Shown piece by piece: positions 8,314 through 16,865 of a DNA stretch of 32,860 nt. Under the pieces are notes generated by a model. That model made no database searches. It saw only the letters and a program-made list of their open reading frames with translations, and was not told where the DNA came from. The translations under genes were made by a program, and so were the position numbers. Each line of letters opens with the position of its first letter. The stretch's first letter is position 1. The stretch is from Bacteroidales bacterium (GTDB lineage: Bacteria; Bacteroidota; Bacteroidia; Bacteroidales; UBA932). The DNA lies in the NCBI GenBank assembly GCA_017962705.1, contig JAGCUV010000014.1, positions 1 to 32,860 on the forward strand, read 5' to 3'.

Positions 8314-9050
8314 TGATGGTTTTCGTCGGCCCAACGGGCTTCGTCCCATTCGGGAGAAAGGAAATCGCGGCGGCCGGCGAGGGTGAAGGCGAGGTAGCAG
8401 ATGCGGTAGCCTTGGGCGAGGAAATGCTTTTCGTAGAAGGTCCGGACTTCGAACAGGGCCGGATCAAGGTTTGCCTTGAGCGGATCCAGAGCGTAGAGAT
8501 CGTGCGTAGCGAAGGCCACGGGCAGTCCGTTGGCCCGGCAGAGGGCGTGGGTATATTCGTATAGGTAGCGGCTGTCCGTCTTGAGGTGAATGGTGCCGTC
8601 GGGACGGAGAAAATCGGCATAGCGGGCCAGGAAGCGCGGGGAAGTAAGGCGTTTCTTTTCGCGCCCGATCTGGGGGTCGGAGAAAGTGAGCCAGATTTCG
8701 GAGACTTCGTCGGGCCCGAAGAGGGAGCCGATGAATTCGATGCGGGTACGAAGGAAACCGACATTGTTGAGTCCCGCTTGGGTGGCTGTCTTGGCCCCTT
8801 TCCACATCCGGGCACCTTTGATATCAACGCCGATATAGTTGATTTCGGGATGACGGAGGGCCAGGGCAATGGTGTAGTCGCCCTTTCCGCAGCCGAGTTC
8901 CAAGACAATGGGATGGTCGTTGTGGAAAAAGTCGCGGCCCCAATGACCCTTTAATGGATGTTCACGACCCAGCACTTGCTCCAGGGAGGGCTGGATGAGG
9001 CAGGCGAAAGTCTCGTTTTCCGCAAATTTCTGTAATTTCCCTTTACCCAT
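8286..9050 (-). CDS. trmB: tRNA (guanine-N7-)-methyltransferase
   Basis: TrmB methylates G46 of tRNA to m7G using S-adenosylmethionine. The 254-residue protein has the AdoMet-binding loop VLELGCGKGDY (about residues 49-59) and the acidic turn YIGVDIKGARMWKGA. The catalytic/RNA-binding segment is WLTFSDPQIGREKKRL, which takes the place of the proteobacterial PDPWPKKR motif. The C-terminal TFYEKHFLAQGYRICYLAF is also family-like. It is the last gene of a long - strand run, starting 2 bases after the ricT stop. The final codons lie inside the terminator stem, an economical arrangement. Confidence 0.94.
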   Translation of the reverse strand: MGKGKLQKFAENETFACLIQPSLEQVLGREHPLKGHWGRDFFHNDHPIVLELGCGKGDYTIALALRHPEINYIGVDIKGARMWKGAKTATQAGLNNVGFLRTRIEFIGSLFGPDEVSEIWLTFSDPQIGREKKRLTSPRFLARYADFLRPDGTIHLKTDSRYLYEYTHALCRANGLPVAFATHDLYALDPLKANLDPALFEVRTFYEKHFLAQGYRICYLAFTLAGRRDFLSPEWDEARWADENHHAFLIQIHE

Positions 9051-9052
9051 CG

Positions 9053-10210
9053 TCAGTCGCCTTGCGAACCATTGCCACCGCGCCGGTCTTTGTGCCTGTT
9101 GCGTTTCTTTTTCTTGCGAGTGGGGTCAAAACGGGTGATGCTCCCCTCTCCGACCGCCGTTACAAATTCCGGGGCAACCGGCTCTATGTCAGCTTTAAGC
9201 GAGGACGGTTTTTCACCGGCACGGTTGAGTTGGATGATTTCACGCACTTCTTCGGCTGATAGCGGATAAAGGTCGGCCAAAGAGGTCTTGTCGTAGGAGA
9301 AATAAAGTACCTCGCGCAGGATGTCCGTTTTCATCAGGAAAGCCTGGCCGTCCTCGAATTCGAGGGGCTCGGTCACGCGTGGGATACGGGTGCGGGCATC
9401 GGCGTAGTTGGCCGTCTCATAATTGAGGCAGCATTTGAGTTTACCGCACTGCCCGGCGAGTTTCTGGGGGTTGAGCGACAAATCCTGCACCTTGGCGGCC
9501 GAAGTCGAAATCGACTGGAAGGTACAGATATAATTGGAGCAGCAGAGTTCGCGTCCGCAAATGCCCAGGCCGCCGATAAGGCCGGCTTCCTGACGGGCGC
9601 CGATCTGCTTCATTTCCACACGGATTTTGAATTCCTCGGCAAAACGCTTGATGAGCTGACGGAAATCCACGCGGTTGTCCGCAATGTAGTAGAAAATGGC
9701 CTTGGTGCCGTCTCCCTGGAACTCCACGTCGCCGATTTTCATATCCAGCCCCAATTCCGCAGCAATCTGTCGGGCACGAATCATCGTATCCTGCTCACGC
9801 CAGGTAGCTTCCATCCATTTTTCCAAATCAAAGGATTTGGCTTTGCGATAGATTTTCTTGATATCGGGCGAATCGGGAGCCATGCGCTTGGCGGCCATCT
9901 GCCGCAATACGATTGGGCCTTCCAGGGTCACGATGCCGAGGTCGTGGCCGGTCATCGCTTCCACAATGACAAAATCGCCGACTTTGAGCGTCTGGCCGGA
10001 GGTATTGCGATAAATCCCCTTGCGCGTATTTTTGAAACGAACCTCGAAGAGTTCCTTGCAGTCCTGCTGGCTCACGCCCTGGAGCCAGTCGTACACCTCC
10101 AGTTTGCAGCATCCGTGGCGGTATTCCACTTGCGGCTGACTGGTATTTTCTCCCGTAACGATACAGCCTCGGGAGCAATCATATCTTTTGTTTTCGTTAT
10201 CTCTTTCCAT
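9053..10210 (-). CDS. ricT: PSP1-domain protein RicT (YaaT)
   Basis: RicT/YaaT is a PSP1-domain protein. In Bacillus subtilis it forms the RicAFT complex, which binds Fe-S clusters and affects RNA maturation by RNase Y. In Bacteroidota it sits by holB and its job is less clear. The 385-residue protein has a rich cysteine set: C12 and C16 in the N-terminus, then C218, C223, C224, C229, C255, C260 and C261 in the core (GICGRELCC and GQCGKLKCC). These could bind a cluster or zinc. The core PSP1 part covers about residues 55-265. The C-terminus ends in a strongly basic tail (RKKKKRNRHKDRR) that might contact nucleic acid. It is 16 bases downstream of holB. Confidence 0.9.
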   Translation of the reverse strand: MERDNENKRYDCSRGCIVTGENTSQPQVEYRHGCCKLEVYDWLQGVSQQDCKELFEVRFKNTRKGIYRNTSGQTLKVGDFVIVEAMTGHDLGIVTLEGPIVLRQMAAKRMAPDSPDIKKIYRKAKSFDLEKWMEATWREQDTMIRARQIAAELGLDMKIGDVEFQGDGTKAIFYYIADNRVDFRQLIKRFAEEFKIRVEMKQIGARQEAGLIGGLGICGRELCCSNYICTFQSISTSAAKVQDLSLNPQKLAGQCGKLKCCLNYETANYADARTRIPRVTEPLEFEDGQAFLMKTDILREVLYFSYDKTSLADLYPLSAEEVREIIQLNRAGEKPSSLKADIEPVAPEFVTAVGEGSITRFDPTRKKKKRNRHKDRRGGNGSQGD

Positions 10211-10226
10211 ACCATAAAGTCGGGTG

Positions 10227-11369
10227 TCACACCCGGTTGATGTTGATGCTCATCCGGTCGATCAAGTCCGTAAAGAGTATCTTTTGATTAACATTCCTAT
10301 CTATGTAATAGACTGTTTTGTCCAAAAACGTTTGCATGCGGGATGCAAATTTCGGAGAGACCCGGCCCGCCAGCGTCCGGCATAACTCTTTGCGGGAAGC
10401 CGTCGCATAGGACAGGTCCTCCAAATCCTGTTGCATCAGGAAAATTTTCCGAAGCATATCGGAAACAAAGATACAAAAAGCTTTTTGCTTTTCACGGGAA
10501 GAAAGCGCGGCAATCTGGTCGCCGACAGCCCAGGCATCCACCAAACGGTCGTCCAGCAAGGCTTCCATCAGTTGGGAGAACCACTGTTCGAATTGCCGGG
10601 TGTCGTCTCCGCTGCGCAAGGCATAGAGGGCGGCGCCGATACTGCCGCCGCAAACCCTCGCCTGCTCTGCGGCATCGGCCTCTTCATACCCGAGGGCAGA
10701 AAGAGCCGTCGCGACTTCCTGCGGCGAAAGAGGCGGAATCCGAAGGCTCTGGCAACGGGAGAAAATGGTCTGCAGCACTTTCTGAGGTTGATGCGAGATA
10801 AAGAGGAAAAGCGTTTTTTCCGGCGGTTCCTCCACCAGTTTCAGCAACTTGTTGGCCGCTTCCAGCCTCAACGTCTCCGGCAGATAAAAAATGACAAACT
10901 TCCACCCGCCCTCAATCGAAGTCAGGGAGAGGATGCGCGAGAGTTCTTTGGCCTCGGCCACATTCACATCCCAAGATTTGGTCTCCAGACCGATGGCTTC
11001 CATCAGTTGGGATTCAAGAAAATAGGGATTTTCCACAGCCAACACCCGGAAATCCTCCATATATACATCGGAAACGATGTTCTCTGCCTTGGTCTTGCCG
11101 CTTTTGCTGCCGGTGTTGGTCGGGAAAACAACATGCAGGTCCGGGTGAATCAGTTTGGCGATGCGGTTGCAGGAAGGACAATGGCCACAACTATCCCCGT
11201 CGTGGGGATGTTCGCAGGCCAGATACTGGGCATAAGCCAGAGCCAACGCCAGGGCTCCGCAGCCGTCATTCTCATACAGCAGCATCGCGTGGGCCACCCG
11301 ACCGGAATCCGCCATCCCGGCCAGAGCCTTTTTTATGGCCGCATATCCTGTGATGTCCGCAAATCTCAT
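10227..11369 (-). CDS. holB: DNA polymerase III delta' subunit
   Basis: HolB is part of the clamp loader that opens and places the sliding clamp. The 380-residue protein has a zinc-module cysteine set (C52, C61, C64, C67 in CEHPHDGDSCGHCPSC) followed by HPDLHVVFP. The Walker A position reads NDGCGALALA, degenerate as expected for the non-hydrolysing delta' subunit. Further core signatures are WKFVIFYLPETLRLEAANKL, LLKLVEEPPEKTLFLF and FSRCQSLRIPPL. The start overlaps the upstream polyprenyl synthase stop by 4 bases (ATGA), and ricT follows after 16 bases. The holB-ricT order is a recurrent Bacteroidota arrangement. Confidence 0.93.
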   Translation of the reverse strand: MRFADITGYAAIKKALAGMADSGRVAHAMLLYENDGCGALALALAYAQYLACEHPHDGDSCGHCPSCNRIAKLIHPDLHVVFPTNTGSKSGKTKAENIVSDVYMEDFRVLAVENPYFLESQLMEAIGLETKSWDVNVAEAKELSRILSLTSIEGGWKFVIFYLPETLRLEAANKLLKLVEEPPEKTLFLFISHQPQKVLQTIFSRCQSLRIPPLSPQEVATALSALGYEEADAAEQARVCGGSIGAALYALRSGDDTRQFEQWFSQLMEALLDDRLVDAWAVGDQIAALSSREKQKAFCIFVSDMLRKIFLMQQDLEDLSYATASRKELCRTLAGRVSPKFASRMQTFLDKTVYYIDRNVNQKILFTDLIDRMSININRV

Positions 11370-12382
11370 AGGGTCCTATCTCCGATATAATGGGCCAAAT
11401 ACTGCAAACCCTCTCTCCAACGGCCGCCAGGGAAAACATCCAAGGCGGAAAGGGCCTGGGTCAAGAAGTCTTGCAAACGACGTTGGGCGTATTCGATGCC
11501 CTTATGCTCGCGCACATAGGAGAGTACGCGCTCGCGAATGTCCGCGTCACCCCGGCCAATCGCCGCGCGCAGGTCCGTTTCTCCTTGATGGCCTGCGTTC
11601 TCGAAAGCCCCCAGCAGCGGCAGGGTGATTTTCTTTTCCACGACATCCTCGCAAGAAGGCTTGCCGGTATTCCATTCGGGCGAATAATCAAAGATGTCAT
11701 CCCGGATTTGGAAAGCCAGGCCGATGTTGCGGGCATAGGCGGCGACGGCTTGCATACGGGCTTCGTCCGCCCCTACGGAACAAGCGCCGGACACCGCGCA
11801 GGCTTCGAAGAGCGAGGCGGTCTTGGAATAAATGACACGCAGGTAATCCTGCTCGAGCGTATCGCCGGAGGCTGCCTTTTCAAGTTGGAGCATTTCTCCT
11901 TCGGCCAAGTCCCGCAAGGTTTTGGTATAAATCCGGACCACGCGAGGGTCGAAATCGTCCGGGCCGACAATGGCATCCACCGCCCGGGAGAGCCAGTAGT
12001 CGCCCAGCAGGACGGAGACGTCGGCTCCGAAAAGGCTGCGGACGGTGGGGCGGCCCCGGCGCAAATCGCTCGCATCAGCCACGTCGTCGTGCAGGAGGGT
12101 GGCGTTGTGCAGCAACTCCCCCGCCACCGCATAGCGCAGGCTCTGCTCCGGCAACGGCATATCGGGAGCCAAGTCTGAAACAGAAGCCGAACCCGACTCG
12201 GAGGCGCAAACCCGCGCGACGAGCAGGCAGAGCAAGGGACGCAACTGCTTGCCGGCGTGCGACAGGACCTCCTCGTTGAGATGGCGCAGATAAGCCACGT
12301 CGCTGCCCAACTGCCGTTTCAGACAGTCTTGAAAGGAACGCCAGTCCCCTTCGAGCAAGTTTTTGAGCGTCTGCGCATCCAT
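11366..12382 (-). CDS. trans-polyprenyl diphosphate synthase (octaprenyl/solanesyl type)
   Basis: This enzyme condenses isopentenyl diphosphate onto allylic primers to make long polyprenyl chains, most likely the menaquinone side chain. I use the ATG at 12382 (MDAQTLKNLLEG, 338 residues). A longer frame from 12439 would run back into the upstream gene and adds a non-family prefix. The two aspartate-rich motifs are present: DDVAD at 99-103 in LLHDDVADASDLRRGRPT, and DDIFD at 228-232 in QIRDDIFDY. GKQLRPLL (44-51) gives the substrate-binding basic residues. Small residues before the first motif suggest a long-chain product, but chain length cannot be read with certainty. Its stop overlaps the holB start. 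Confidence 0.9.
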   Translation of the reverse strand: MDAQTLKNLLEGDWRSFQDCLKRQLGSDVAYLRHLNEEVLSHAGKQLRPLLCLLVARVCASESGSASVSDLAPDMPLPEQSLRYAVAGELLHNATLLHDDVADASDLRRGRPTVRSLFGADVSVLLGDYWLSRAVDAIVGPDDFDPRVVRIYTKTLRDLAEGEMLQLEKAASGDTLEQDYLRVIYSKTASLFEACAVSGACSVGADEARMQAVAAYARNIGLAFQIRDDIFDYSPEWNTGKPSCEDVVEKKITLPLLGAFENAGHQGETDLRAAIGRGDADIRERVLSYVREHKGIEYAQRRLQDFLTQALSALDVFPGGRWREGLQYLAHYIGDRTL

Positions 12383-12405
12383 CGGTTCTTCCCGGAAATC
12401 GTGTC

Positions 12406-12699
12406 CTAATAACTTTGTTCGATGTTCCAGACGAAACAACGCAGGCCGAGGGCGGGCGCCGCTTCATCCTTTTCTTTCATCATCGCCAGAATCGGGGCCA
12501 CCTTGTCGTCCGGCACAAAGGTCAGGACGGCATCGTTGTGGGTGGGCCAGGCGTGGGAACCTTCGTGCGGCTCACCATCCACGCTTCCCCGGCCCCGGAT
12601 GCCGGGCCATTGGGTGTAACCCCGCACGCCGGCTTCTTCAATCGCCTCCACAATCTCGCTGTAGTAGGCTTGGTTGTATGTGATAAAAATGGCTTTCAT
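12406..12699 (-). CDS. PII-like protein linked to RND efflux pump
   Basis: This is a small protein of 97 residues, MKAIFITYNQAYYSEIVEAI at the start, then a GIRGRGSVDGEPHEGSHAWP loop and NDAVLTFVPDDKVAPILAMM. The layout fits a ferredoxin-like PII/DUF3240-type fold: strand-helix-strand, a long Gly/His-rich loop, then strand-helix. I do not see the exact PII T-loop uridylylation tyrosine motif. It starts 14 bases after the RND pump stop and ends 23 bases before the polyprenyl synthase start, so it should be made with the pump. PII-like proteins by RND pumps occur elsewhere and are thought to be sensors, possibly of metals or nucleotides. The assignment is by fold-like pattern and context. Confidence 0.7.
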   Translation of the reverse strand: MKAIFITYNQAYYSEIVEAIEEAGVRGYTQWPGIRGRGSVDGEPHEGSHAWPTHNDAVLTFVPDDKVAPILAMMKEKDEAAPALGLRCFVWNIEQSY

Positions 12700-12713
12700 A
12701 TTCGTTCGTCGGG

Positions 12714-15700
12714 CTATTTCGCCGTTTTCAGTTTACGTTGTTTCGCTTTCTCCTGCCAGGTGGCGAAAGAGGTGTAAATCACCGGAATCAGCACCAGGGT
12801 AATCAGGGTGGAGATGGAAAGTCCCCAGGCGACCGTTACGCCCAGACCGTTCCACAGTTCGGCGCCTTCGCCGCTGCCGATGGCCATCGGGATCATACCG
12901 AGCACGGTGGTCAGGGTGGTCATCAGAATCGGGCGCAGACGACTGCGGGCCGCGGTCACCACGCTATCTTTGATGGCCATTCCCCGTTCGCGGCAGAGGA
13001 TGGTGTAGTCAATCAGCACGATACCGTTCTTCACCACGATACCCATCAGGATGATGACGCCGATCATAGCCATCACGCTGATGGCGGTATTGGAGACAAT
13101 ACTGCCGATCAGCACGCCTGTGAGGGCGAAAGGAATACTGAACATAATCACGAAGGGGCTCATCAGCGATTCGAACTGGGCCGCCATCACGATGTACACC
13201 AGAATGACGATGAGGACGAGCAAGGTGAGCAAGTCGCCGAAAGCTTCCTGCTGGTCTTCGTAGTCACCAGCCACAATCACCGACACTTCGGAAGGAATGT
13301 CCGTCGCGTCGATGACTTCCTGGCTCTTGGCCACGATTTCGGAGAGTACCGCTCCTTTGGCGGCGAGACCGGTCACCATCACCATACGCTCCCTGTCCTT
13401 GCGAATAATCTGGGGCGGAGTGCGCGTCTCGACGATCGTTCCGAGGTCTTTGATACGGATGCCTTTGCCGGCATTGTTGTAGATGGTAATATTCTCAATG
13501 TCTTCGGTAGAGGTACGGAATTCGGGAGCCAGACGCACGCGAATCTCGTATTCATCCCCGTCCTCCCGGAAATAAGTCATCACCGATCCGTTGATGCAGG
13601 CGCTCAGATAAGCGGCTGCCGAGGTGGAGTTGAGCCCGTTGATGGAGAGTTTGGTGCGGTCGAAATCCACCTTGTATTCAGGGGTATATTCATCACGGCT
13701 GATGAACACCTCAGCGCACATCTTGCTCTCGCGCAGGCCTTCGGCGAGTTCCGCCGCGATGCGGTCGGTGGTCTCGAATTCATAGCCGTAGATTTCGAGT
13801 TCGACCTTGGGAGCGCCGCCCATTCCGCCGTTGCCTTCCGTCACCTGGAATTTCTTGATGGAGGGATATTCGGAGATAATGCCGCGGATGATGTCAGAAA
13901 TGTCGCTGCTGCTGCGCAGGCGGTCTTCCTTGCTGCCCAAGTCGATGTTGTAGGAAATTTTGTAGGTGCCCGTGGTCTGCATCGCCTGGTAGGCATTGTC
14001 CGTAGAGGCCTGTCCCAGGGAGTAGTTGCAGGAACGGATTTCCGGCACCGCCTCCCGGAAGCGCTGATAAAGTTCGGCGCCCAGTTCGCGGGTGACATTC
14101 TGGCCCGTTCCGATAGGCAGTTCGACCGCCACCCGCAGACGTCCCATATCCGATTTGGGGAAGTATTCGGTCTTGATGTTGGGACCGAGGAGGACCGTCG
14201 TTCCGAGGAAGATGACCAGGGCGATGAGCACCACGGCGGTCCGGTGATTGACCGACCACCGGATCAAGCGGCTGTAGCCGTTGGAAATCGCATCCAGGCC
14301 GCGGTTGATACCGCCGAAGATCACCTTGTAGAAGGCACCGTGCGTCAGGTTGCGGCGCAGCATCTGCGAGCACATCATCGGCACCAGGGTCAGGGCGCCC
14401 GTCGTGGAAACAATCATAATGATGCTCACAATCCAGCCCAACTGACGGAAGAGCACGCCGGACATACCGTTGATCATCGTCAGGGGCAGGAACACGGCGA
14501 GCATCGTCAGGGTGGAAGCAATCACGGAGATACCCACCTCCTGGGTGCCGTGGACGGCCGCTTCCTTGGGCTTCTCACCCCGCTCGATATGCGTTGTCAC
14601 ATTCTCCAATACCACGATGGCGTCATCCACCACCATACCGATGGCGATGGAGAGGGCGGACATCGAAATGATGTTGAGCGTCTCACCGGTCGCAAAAAGG
14701 TAGAGCAGCGAAGCCAGCAGGGAGATAGGAATGGCGGAAACGATGATCAGGGTGGCCCGCCAGCGTCCGAGGAAGATGAACACCACCAGCATAACCACCA
14801 GGAAGGTGATGGCGATGGTCTCTTTCAAGGAATTGAGGGTGTTGATGATGTTGCGGGAGTTGTCAATCGTGATGCTGACCTTGACATCGGACGGCAAGGT
14901 GGGCTCGATGCGTTTCAACACTTTCTTCACCCCACGAATCGTATTGACGGTGTTGGCGCCGGACTGCTTCTGGATAATGATGATGGCGCCGCGCGTGCCG
15001 TCGCAATAAGCTTCCTGGCCGCGTTCTTCCAAATCGTCCTGCACCCGCGCCACATCGCGCAGATAGACCGTTCGTCCGTTGAAATGCCCCAGCACCACAT
15101 CCAGCATTTCCTCCGCGGAGGCGAATTCCTTCTCCACGCGCAGGGTGTAGGTGTCAGAACCGATATCAATGTTGCCGGAAGGCGTGTTGCGGTTTTCCTG
15201 GGCCAGAATGGAACTGATGCCCGTGACCGTCAGGCCGTAGGCTTCGAGTTTCTGGGGGTCGCAATAGACCTGCAATTCGCGCTGCGGGGCACCGGAAACG
15301 GAGACCGTACCCACGCCCGCGACACGGGCCAGCGGAGTGGCAACCTTGTCGTCCAGAATTTTTTCCAGGGCCTTGGCGCTCTGACCGGCCTGTGCGGACA
15401 GGATCATAATGGGAATATCGTCCGCACTGAACTTGAAAATGATGGGAGTGGAAACATTGTCGGGCAGATAGTTGGACACCATATCCAACTTGTCCCGCAC
15501 GTCGTTGGTCGCCACGTCGATGTCTATGCCGTATTCAAACTCCAACGCCAGCATGGAAATATTCTCCTTGGAGGTGGAGGTCAGACTTTTGAGGTTCGCC
15601 ACACTGTTGAGCGTATTCTCCAAAGTCTTGGTCACGTTATTCTCAATATCCTCCGCACTGGCTCCCTGGTAAGAGCACATCACCATAATGGTATTGGACT

Positions 15701-15821
15701 CGATTTTGGGGAAATTGTCCAGGGCGAGGTTCATCAGGGCATAACAGCCGAGAATGACGAAGACGATGAAAATCAAGGCCGTCGTCACAGGCTTGTTTAC
15801 CGCTGTCCTGTATATGCTCAT
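12714..15821 (-). CDS. RND efflux transporter, AcrB/HAE-1 type inner-membrane pump
   Basis: This is the proton-driven pump of a tripartite exporter. The 1035-residue length is normal. The N-terminus (MSIYRTAVNKPVTTALIFIV) is the first membrane helix. The proton-relay Asp pair is D399-D400 in GMVVDDAIVVLEN. The porter domain has CSYQGASAEDIE and SGNIDIGSDTYTLRVE. The C-terminal half repeats the fold, with VVKNGIVLIDY, AARSRLRPILMTTLTTVLG and LIPVIYTSF. The pattern is of the hydrophobe/amphiphile family rather than heavy-metal CzcA, although the neighbouring PII-like gene recalls metal systems. Substrate is unknown. It lies 15 bases after the membrane fusion protein gene. Confidence 0.95.
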   Translation of the reverse strand: MSIYRTAVNKPVTTALIFIVFVILGCYALMNLALDNFPKIESNTIMVMCSYQGASAEDIENNVTKTLENTLNSVANLKSLTSTSKENISMLALEFEYGIDIDVATNDVRDKLDMVSNYLPDNVSTPIIFKFSADDIPIMILSAQAGQSAKALEKILDDKVATPLARVAGVGTVSVSGAPQRELQVYCDPQKLEAYGLTVTGISSILAQENRNTPSGNIDIGSDTYTLRVEKEFASAEEMLDVVLGHFNGRTVYLRDVARVQDDLEERGQEAYCDGTRGAIIIIQKQSGANTVNTIRGVKKVLKRIEPTLPSDVKVSITIDNSRNIINTLNSLKETIAITFLVVMLVVFIFLGRWRATLIIVSAIPISLLASLLYLFATGETLNIISMSALSIAIGMVVDDAIVVLENVTTHIERGEKPKEAAVHGTQEVGISVIASTLTMLAVFLPLTMINGMSGVLFRQLGWIVSIIMIVSTTGALTLVPMMCSQMLRRNLTHGAFYKVIFGGINRGLDAISNGYSRLIRWSVNHRTAVVLIALVIFLGTTVLLGPNIKTEYFPKSDMGRLRVAVELPIGTGQNVTRELGAELYQRFREAVPEIRSCNYSLGQASTDNAYQAMQTTGTYKISYNIDLGSKEDRLRSSSDISDIIRGIISEYPSIKKFQVTEGNGGMGGAPKVELEIYGYEFETTDRIAAELAEGLRESKMCAEVFISRDEYTPEYKVDFDRTKLSINGLNSTSAAAYLSACINGSVMTYFREDGDEYEIRVRLAPEFRTSTEDIENITIYNNAGKGIRIKDLGTIVETRTPPQIIRKDRERMVMVTGLAAKGAVLSEIVAKSQEVIDATDIPSEVSVIVAGDYEDQQEAFGDLLTLLVLIVILVYIVMAAQFESLMSPFVIMFSIPFALTGVLIGSIVSNTAISVMAMIGVIILMGIVVKNGIVLIDYTILCRERGMAIKDSVVTAARSRLRPILMTTLTTVLGMIPMAIGSGEGAELWNGLGVTVAWGLSISTLITLVLIPVIYTSFATWQEKAKQRKLKTAK

Positions 15822-15836
15822 CTTGTAGGAATGCTA

Positions 15837-16865
15837 TTATTGTTTGACTTCCACCTGCGCGCCGTCTTTGATGCGCAACTGCCCTTCGACGACGACTTTC
15901 TCGCCGTCCTTGACCCCGTCGAGCACTTCATACTCGCTGCCGAGGCGCACGCCCAGCGTCACGGGACGGAAAGAGACCGTGCCATCCGGCTCCAACACAT
16001 AGATGTAGCGGTCGCCCGCACCCTGCTGGCGCACGACGGACAGGTCGGGAACGACGACGCTGTGGTTCACTCCGAAGACCAGGGTCACGCGGGCAAACAT
16101 ACCCGGACGCAACTTACGGTCTTTGTTGGGTACCTGCACCTCTACGAGGAAGGTATGGGTGGTCGGGTCAATGGTAGGATAAAGCCGGGTGATGCTGCCG
16201 GTAAACTCCGCTCCCGGGAAAGCGTCGACGCTGATGCTCACCTTTCCGCCTTTCTTGACGCGGGTATAGTCGCGCTCGGAGACCGCCACCAGCAACTTGA
16301 CCGGGGAAATCTCCTGCACGGTGTAAATCGGCTGACCCATCGAATACATATCCCCCACATCGTAGTTGCGGGCGGAAATGACACCGGCGATGGGAGAACG
16401 GAGGACGGTGTTCTCCAGCATATTCTCATAATTTTTCTTGCGCACCTTGTAAGACAACTCAATGGCATCCAGGTCACTCTTGGACAGACCGCCCACCTCG
16501 TAGAGGCCTTTCAGGCGGACATATTCGGTCGAGTCGTTCTTGTACTGGAGTTTGACCTGGTCGAGGGACACCGCGTCCATCGTGGCGACCACCTGGCCCT
16601 TGGAGACGAAATCCCCTACTTCCACGCGTATGCTCTTGATGCGCATCGCGGTCTGGGGCGCAATATTGTTCTTGACATTGGGTTCGACGGTGGAGGTATA
16701 GGTCTCTTTCTGCACCACATCGCGGGCGGAAACCTGTTTGACAACCACCACGGGCAGGGCTTCCTGCTCCTGCGCGGCTTGATTCTGGCCGCTGCCGCAA
16801 GCCGCCAGCAAGGGCAGCAAGGACAAGGCGGCGATTTGTTGGATACTACGCTTCATATCTTCCAT
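15837..16865 (-). CDS. RND membrane fusion lipoprotein (AcrA-like periplasmic adaptor)
   Basis: This adaptor bridges the inner-membrane pump and the outer-membrane channel. The 342-residue protein begins with a lipoprotein signal peptide ending LLAAC (Cys23), so it is probably lipid-anchored. The barrel-sandwich halves are visible around VEVGDFVSKGQVVATMD and VLRSPIAGVISARNYDVGD, with a short alpha-hairpin of about 60 residues between them. The beta-barrel then contains LYPTIDPTTHTFLVEVQVPN and LRPGMFARVTL. The start ATG overlaps the TolC-like stop by one base (TAATG), implying coupled translation. A second in-frame Met three codons later is an alternative start. Specificity cannot be told. 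Confidence 0.93.
   Translation of the reverse strand: MEDMKRSIQQIAALSLLPLLAACGSGQNQAAQEQEALPVVVVKQVSARDVVQKETYTSTVEPNVKNNIAPQTAMRIKSIRVEVGDFVSKGQVVATMDAVSLDQVKLQYKNDSTEYVRLKGLYEVGGLSKSDLDAIELSYKVRKKNYENMLENTVLRSPIAGVISARNYDVGDMYSMGQPIYTVQEISPVKLLVAVSERDYTRVKKGGKVSISVDAFPGAEFTGSITRLYPTIDPTTHTFLVEVQVPNKDRKLRPGMFARVTLVFGVNHSVVVPDLSVVRQQGAGDRYIYVLEPDGTVSFRPVTLGVRLGSEYEVLDGVKDGEKVVVEGQLRIKDGAQVEVKQ

Noticed and set aside
11366-12439. Longer start for the polyprenyl synthase at 12439
   Set aside because: It overlaps the PII-like gene by 34 bases and adds a prefix with no family match. The ATG at 12382 gives the normal N-terminus.
12714-15821. Heavy-metal (CzcA-type) efflux pump
   Set aside because: The PII-like neighbour hints at metals, but the pump has AcrB-like TM4 and porter features and I see no metal-site pattern. 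I leave the substrate open.
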